From UBA2030 sp049969475 (GTDB lineage Bacteria; Bacteroidota; Bacteroidia; Bacteroidales; TTA-H9): DNA of 64,000 bases. The stretch is taken from assembly GCA_049969475.1 (NCBI GenBank), contig JBMFOU010000019.1, positions 1 through 64,000 on the forward strand, given 5' to 3'. This document shows positions 60,821 to 64,000 of the stretch, one piece after another (positions within the stretch are counted from its first letter, which is position 1; the number at the start of each line of letters is the position of its first letter). Position numbers and translations under genes: made by a program. The notes below the pieces were generated by a model. The model saw nothing but the letters and a program-made list of their open reading frames with translations, made no database searches and had not been told where the DNA came from.

Positions 60821-61684
60821 ATGGAACCCCCCGAAAAATCTGTCATCATTCCGGCCTACAACGAAGAAACTGGTCTGCAGGCCACATTGAAGAAAATTGC
60901 CCAATTAGGTTTTTTTGAAAAATTCGAGTTTATCGTTGTGGATGACGGTTCAACGGATCGCACGGCAGAAGTGGCCTCGGATTTTCCCCTTCGGCTCATA
61001 AGGCATGAAACCAATAAGGGATATGGCGCTGCCCTGAAAACAGGAATACGTAAAGCCCGCGGCAGCAAGGTCATTTTTATGGACAGCGACGGCCAGCACG
61101 ACCCCGCTTTCCTGCCCCAAATAGCCCAAATGCTCGACCACTACGACATGGTCATAGGCGAAAGAACTGCCGACTCTTATCAGGTGAAAGCCCGAACAGG
61201 GGGCAAGAAACTCATTCGTTGGGTAGGGGAATATCTTGTGGAACAAAAACTGCCGGATTTTAATTCGGGTTTCCGCGGTTTTCAGCGCGATTTAATTCTG
61301 TCTTTGCTGCACATCATGCCCAATGGCTTCTCTTTTTCTACCACCAGCACCCTGGCTTTCCTCAAAGAAGGATATACCATCGGGAAATTTCCCATTAAAG
61401 TATCGGAACGAGTGGGTAGGGCCAGCACTGTAAAATTCCTGAAAGACGGACCCAAAACTTTTTTGCTCCTTTTCCGGCTCACCATGCTGTTCAATCCCCT
61501 TAAGGTCTTTTTCCCTGGCAGCGTAATGCTGTTTATTGCTGGCATGCTTTGGGGTATTCATGGATATACGGTTTTCGGTCGTTTTCCCAATACGGCTACC
61601 ATCCTTATTATCAGTGGTATATTCCTTTTTTTTATTGGTTTATTAGCCGATCAGATTTCGGTGATGAACCGGCGTAAAATTTAA
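60821..61684 (+). CDS. GT2 glycosyltransferase (dolichyl/polyprenyl-phosphate sugar synthase type)
   Basis: The 287-residue protein has the GT2 start SVIIPAYNEETGLQATL, then FIVVDDGSTDRTAEVA and NKGYGAALKTGIRKARG. IFMDSDGQHDPAFLP carries the DxD-type motif. DFNSGFRGFQRDLIL and two C-terminal membrane helices follow. It likely loads a sugar from UDP or GDP onto a polyprenyl phosphate. It sits 90 bases after the previous gene, the largest gap in the glycan set, and 3 bases before a methyltransferase gene. Confidence 0.93.
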   Translation: MEPPEKSVIIPAYNEETGLQATLKKIAQLGFFEKFEFIVVDDGSTDRTAEVASDFPLRLIRHETNKGYGAALKTGIRKARGSKVIFMDSDGQHDPAFLPQIAQMLDHYDMVIGERTADSYQVKARTGGKKLIRWVGEYLVEQKLPDFNSGFRGFQRDLILSLLHIMPNGFSFSTTSTLAFLKEGYTIGKFPIKVSERVGRASTVKFLKDGPKTFLLLFRLTMLFNPLKVFFPGSVMLFIAGMLWGIHGYTVFGRFPNTATILIISGIFLFFIGLLADQISVMNRRKI

Positions 61685-61687
61685 GGC

Positions 61688-62428
61688 ATGAAGAATCTTT
61701 TGAAGGCCAATCCCTGGACCGACCGCGAAGTAGAAGCCCACTGGGATCGGGTGGCTTCCATTTATATAACTGAAAATCAGCGAGTAAAAGACACACACGA
61801 TCAACGGTTCCGGCGTATGCTGGAGCTACTGCCTGAGCTGCCTCAGGGAGCAGAAATATTGAATATTACCAGTCGTGATGGAGAAGCCTCCGTTTATATC
61901 GAAAAAGCCAGACCCGGGGTGAAGGTCATTAATGCAGAGATTTCAGCCGGCCTCATGCAGGAAGCTGCCCGTGTGTGGCCCGGCATACGGCAGGTAAAAA
62001 TTGAAACCTACAGCCGGTTACCCTTTGCAAACAATTCCTTCGATGCGATTGTCAGCCTCGAGACCCTGGAACACGCTGCCGAACCCATTAATTTTCTCAA
62101 AGAACTATACCGCGTAGCACGGCCCAGCGCAACCCTGGTGCTAAGTTGCCCGCCGGCCACCAGTGAATGGCCCTATCGGATTTATACAGCCCTCGTTGGG
62201 GGACACGGTGAAGGGCCTCATCGCTTTCTCTCCTCGAAGCAGGTTAAAAAAATGATGGAAGTAAGTGGATGGAAATTGCTCCATCACGAGGGCACCCTGC
62301 TTGTTCCTGTGGGGCCTCCGGCTCTAAAGCGCTGGGGCGAGAAATTTATTCAAAAATTTCAACATACCTTTATTAGCGAACTAGGAATTCGTCAATTCTA
62401 TGTGGCCCAAAAAGAAAATGCCGATTGA
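61688..62428 (+). CDS. Class I SAM-dependent methyltransferase in glycan cluster
   Basis: The 246-residue protein has the methyltransferase pattern ILNITSRDGEASVYIEKARPGVKVINAEIS, with NITSRDG replacing the usual DxGxGxG. It also has NSFDAIVSLETLEHAAEPINFLKELYRVARPSATLVLSCP. The degenerate SAM-binding loop means activity should be checked. Position between a GT2 and an FrhB-type gene suggests methylation of a sugar or lipid-linked intermediate. The stop codon lies 11 bases inside the next gene. Confidence 0.8.
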   Translation: MKNLLKANPWTDREVEAHWDRVASIYITENQRVKDTHDQRFRRMLELLPELPQGAEILNITSRDGEASVYIEKARPGVKVINAEISAGLMQEAARVWPGIRQVKIETYSRLPFANNSFDAIVSLETLEHAAEPINFLKELYRVARPSATLVLSCPPATSEWPYRIYTALVGGHGEGPHRFLSSKQVKKMMEVSGWKLLHHEGTLLVPVGPPALKRWGEKFIQKFQHTFISELGIRQFYVAQKENAD

Positions 62429-63725
62429 ACGAGTAATGCGCAGTCAACTCTGCAACCGTTGCGGAACCTGTGTTGGGTTGGGCAAGGGCAAGGTAATTTT
62501 TCGCGATCGTGAGGGAGACTACCGGCCTTCCATTATCGAGCCCCTGAACGAGGAGGAAGCCCGTCTGCTCGGGGAGGCCTGTGCCGGACATTCCTTCCCT
62601 TTCCCCGAGTTTAACCAAAAGCTTTTCCCTGATACTCCCCATTTTCACCGTTTTATAGGCAGTTACCGCATGCTTTATATAGGCCATGTGAACGACCCGG
62701 AAGTAAGAGCCCAGGCTGCCAGTGGTGGAATTTTAAGTGCTGTGTTGCTTTTCCTGCTCGAAAAAAAACGCATCGACGGGGTGGTTACCACCCGCATGTC
62801 GCACACTCAACCCTGGCTGGCCGAATCGTTTATTGCAACTACTCGGGAAGAAATCCTGGAAGCAGCTCAAAGCAAATACATCATCACCTCTGTTAACGAA
62901 ATTTTGCCCCAAATAGCAGCATTTACCGGGCGGCTCGCTTATGTAGGCCTTCCAGGACAGGTGCAATCCATCCGCAAGTTGCAGGCCATGGGGCATCCTG
63001 CTGTTAAAAATATTGAATACGTTTTCGGGCCTTTTTATGGCAATACGCTCCATTTCTCATCCATTCGCAGCTTCTTGCGCGCTCACAGGGAAAAAGACCC
63101 TCACCGCATCCATAAACTGTATTTCCGCTATGGGGAATGGCCAGGACGTATGCGCGTGGAACTCGACAATGGCCGGGTGATGGAACTTCCGAAATTTCAC
63201 GCAAATTATCTCATCCCCTTCCATATTCTTAAAAACAGTCTGCTTTGTACCGACCTCACCAACGAATTTACCGATTTGGCGGGAGGAGATGCCTGGGCAC
63301 CTGTGTATGAAGAAAGAGGTAAAGGATTTTCGATGATCATTGTCCGTAGTGCAGTAGCCGAAGCTTTAATAAACGAGATGGTACACGAGGGATGGCTCAA
63401 TGTGTGGCCCCTAGAGGAAGAAGAGGCCATACGCATGCACAGCCATGGATACGACCTTAAAAAACGTGGCACTTTTATCCGCATGCGCTTCCGGCGATGG
63501 CTGGGCCTTCCCAATCCTGATTATGGCTATGAACTGAAAGGATTCCCCCTGGCCCGATATTTTATGGAAATTATCATCAGCAGTCTTTTTCTGGTGTTGG
63601 GAACTGCCCCAGCACGTTTTGTAGCCGACCGGATTCCCTTAACCTGGATGGGGGCACTTTTCGAAAACGCTCGCAAACGCTGGAAAAAAGCTACCCACGG
63701 AATCAAACGATCTCAACTCTCATGA
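62418..63725 (+). CDS. FrhB/F420-type beta-subunit iron-sulfur protein in glycan cluster
   Basis: The 435-residue protein has an N-terminal cysteine cluster QLCNRCGTCVG (a partial 4Fe-4S type motif) followed by the F420 hydrogenase/dehydrogenase beta-subunit core. Core features are EVRAQAASGGILSAVLLFLLE and YIITSVNEILPQI, then YVGLPGQVQSIRKLQ and later CTDLTNEFTDLAGGDAWAP. Members within polysaccharide clusters of Bacteroidota do not appear tied to F420 itself and are proposed to be flavin/Fe-S redox enzymes acting on sugars. The ATG at 62418 overlaps the methyltransferase stop by 11 bases; 62400 is a possible alternative. The stop overlaps the next start by 4 bases. Confidence 0.82.
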   Translation: MPIERVMRSQLCNRCGTCVGLGKGKVIFRDREGDYRPSIIEPLNEEEARLLGEACAGHSFPFPEFNQKLFPDTPHFHRFIGSYRMLYIGHVNDPEVRAQAASGGILSAVLLFLLEKKRIDGVVTTRMSHTQPWLAESFIATTREEILEAAQSKYIITSVNEILPQIAAFTGRLAYVGLPGQVQSIRKLQAMGHPAVKNIEYVFGPFYGNTLHFSSIRSFLRAHREKDPHRIHKLYFRYGEWPGRMRVELDNGRVMELPKFHANYLIPFHILKNSLLCTDLTNEFTDLAGGDAWAPVYEERGKGFSMIIVRSAVAEALINEMVHEGWLNVWPLEEEEAIRMHSHGYDLKKRGTFIRMRFRRWLGLPNPDYGYELKGFPLARYFMEIIISSLFLVLGTAPARFVADRIPLTWMGALFENARKRWKKATHGIKRSQLS

Positions 63726-64000
63726 AATCCGCCCCCATTAAAAAAATAGCCACAAACCTGCTGAAAGCCCTGGTGGCACTTGGCTTATTAGGATTAGTGG
63801 TTACCCGCACTGGATTTACCCTCGAGGCCTTTGTAAATACCCTCAAAAATTCCAGTTTTCCCTGGTTGGCCGCCAGCCTTCCTGGTGTGCTTATCATTCT
63901 TTACATTAAGGCCTATCGCTGGCATTTATTACTTCGACAAAAAGCCATTCACTTTTCCCCTCAGAAATCCTACATCGCTTACCTGACCAGTTTTTTTATC
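63722..64000 (+). CDS. Lysylphosphatidylglycerol-synthase-type flippase-like membrane protein (3' truncated by window edge)
   Basis: The open frame begins at the ATG at 63722 and runs off the window. The 93 visible residues contain a hydrophobic helix (LLKALVALGLLGLVVTRTGF) and then LAASLPGVLIILYIKAYRWHLLLRQ. This is the typical N-terminal pattern of the LPG_synthase_TM / UPF0104 family, which often accompanies glycosyltransferases and may flip lipid-linked sugars. The ATGA overlap with the FrhB-type gene indicates translational coupling. Confidence 0.78.
   Translation, partial: MKSAPIKKIATNLLKALVALGLLGLVVTRTGFTLEAFVNTLKNSSFPWLAASLPGVLIILYIKAYRWHLLLRQKAIHFSPQKSYIAYLTSFFI

Noticed and set aside
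1..64000. CRISPR arrays, rRNA and tRNA genes
   Set aside because: No regularly spaced direct repeats and no rRNA or cloverleaf-like sequences were noticed in the gaps.

Overview
The window looks like a chromosomal segment of a member of the Bacteroidota. Evidence includes two SusC/CirA-type TonB-dependent receptors with carboxypeptidase-regulatory-like N-terminal domains, a PorV/PorQ-family protein, a giant secreted protein with a type IX secretion (T9SS) C-terminal signal, a fused MurF-alanine racemase, a ~1100-residue SecA, and many gene starts preceded at short distance by the TAnnTTTG (-7) promoter element of this phylum. I cannot name a genus. No rRNA, tRNA, CRISPR array or prophage was found.

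Layout. 1-2558: tail of a type I restriction-modification locus (hsdS 3' end, then a REP-associated Y1 transposase carrying a perfect 28-bp palindrome inside its own reading frame, then hsdM). 2777-7562 (minus): a DUF6920-like membrane protein, a tandem-AAA+ ATPase with unusual N-terminal repeats and TPRs, and a membrane protein with a zinc ribbon. 7923-10862: long PurF-type amidophosphoribosyltransferase, HIT hydrolase, GreA. 10958-20030 (minus): a tight three-gene operon of TonB receptor, giant T9SS cargo and PorV/PorQ protein. 20234-21786: small envelope proteins, including a Rieske-like lipoprotein that has lost most cluster ligands. 21783-28097 (minus): operon of TonB receptor, DEDD exonuclease, MsbA-like ABC exporter and M20 amidohydrolase. 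28357-28599: rpmB. 28932-30266: a TerB / YbjN / TerB cassette. 30332-32829: methyltransferase, ABC ATPase, cobalamin adenosyltransferase, DUF2795 protein. 33224-38632: secA, pyrH, hisS. 38790-39943: a MOT1-like molybdate/sulfate transporter split by a -1 frameshift lying on a slippery heptamer. 40246-41218: lipocalin and DUF2177 protein. 41219-42242: AT-rich gene-poor kilobase with possible gene remnants. 42243-45662 (minus): secreted lamin-tail-domain protein. 45743-48247: asd, ribF, nitroreductase.

48499 to the end of the window is a close-packed plus-strand run: M17 aminopeptidase, pdxA and murF-alr lead into a surface-glycan set. That set comprises a GT2-polytopic membrane fusion, an MBOAT acyltransferase, an SGNH-like partner, a second polytopic membrane protein, a dolichol-phosphate-type GT2, a methyltransferase, an FrhB/F420-type iron-sulfur protein and the start of an LPG-synthase-type flippase-like protein. 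I infer that this set builds or decorates an O-acylated envelope glycan.

The most unusual items are the RAYT gene with its internal REP-like palindrome, the repeat/TPR/tandem-AAA+ protein, the TonB-receptor/T9SS-cargo/PorV operon, the de-liganded Rieske-like lipoprotein, the TerB-YbjN-TerB cassette, the frameshifted transporter and the glycan cluster.
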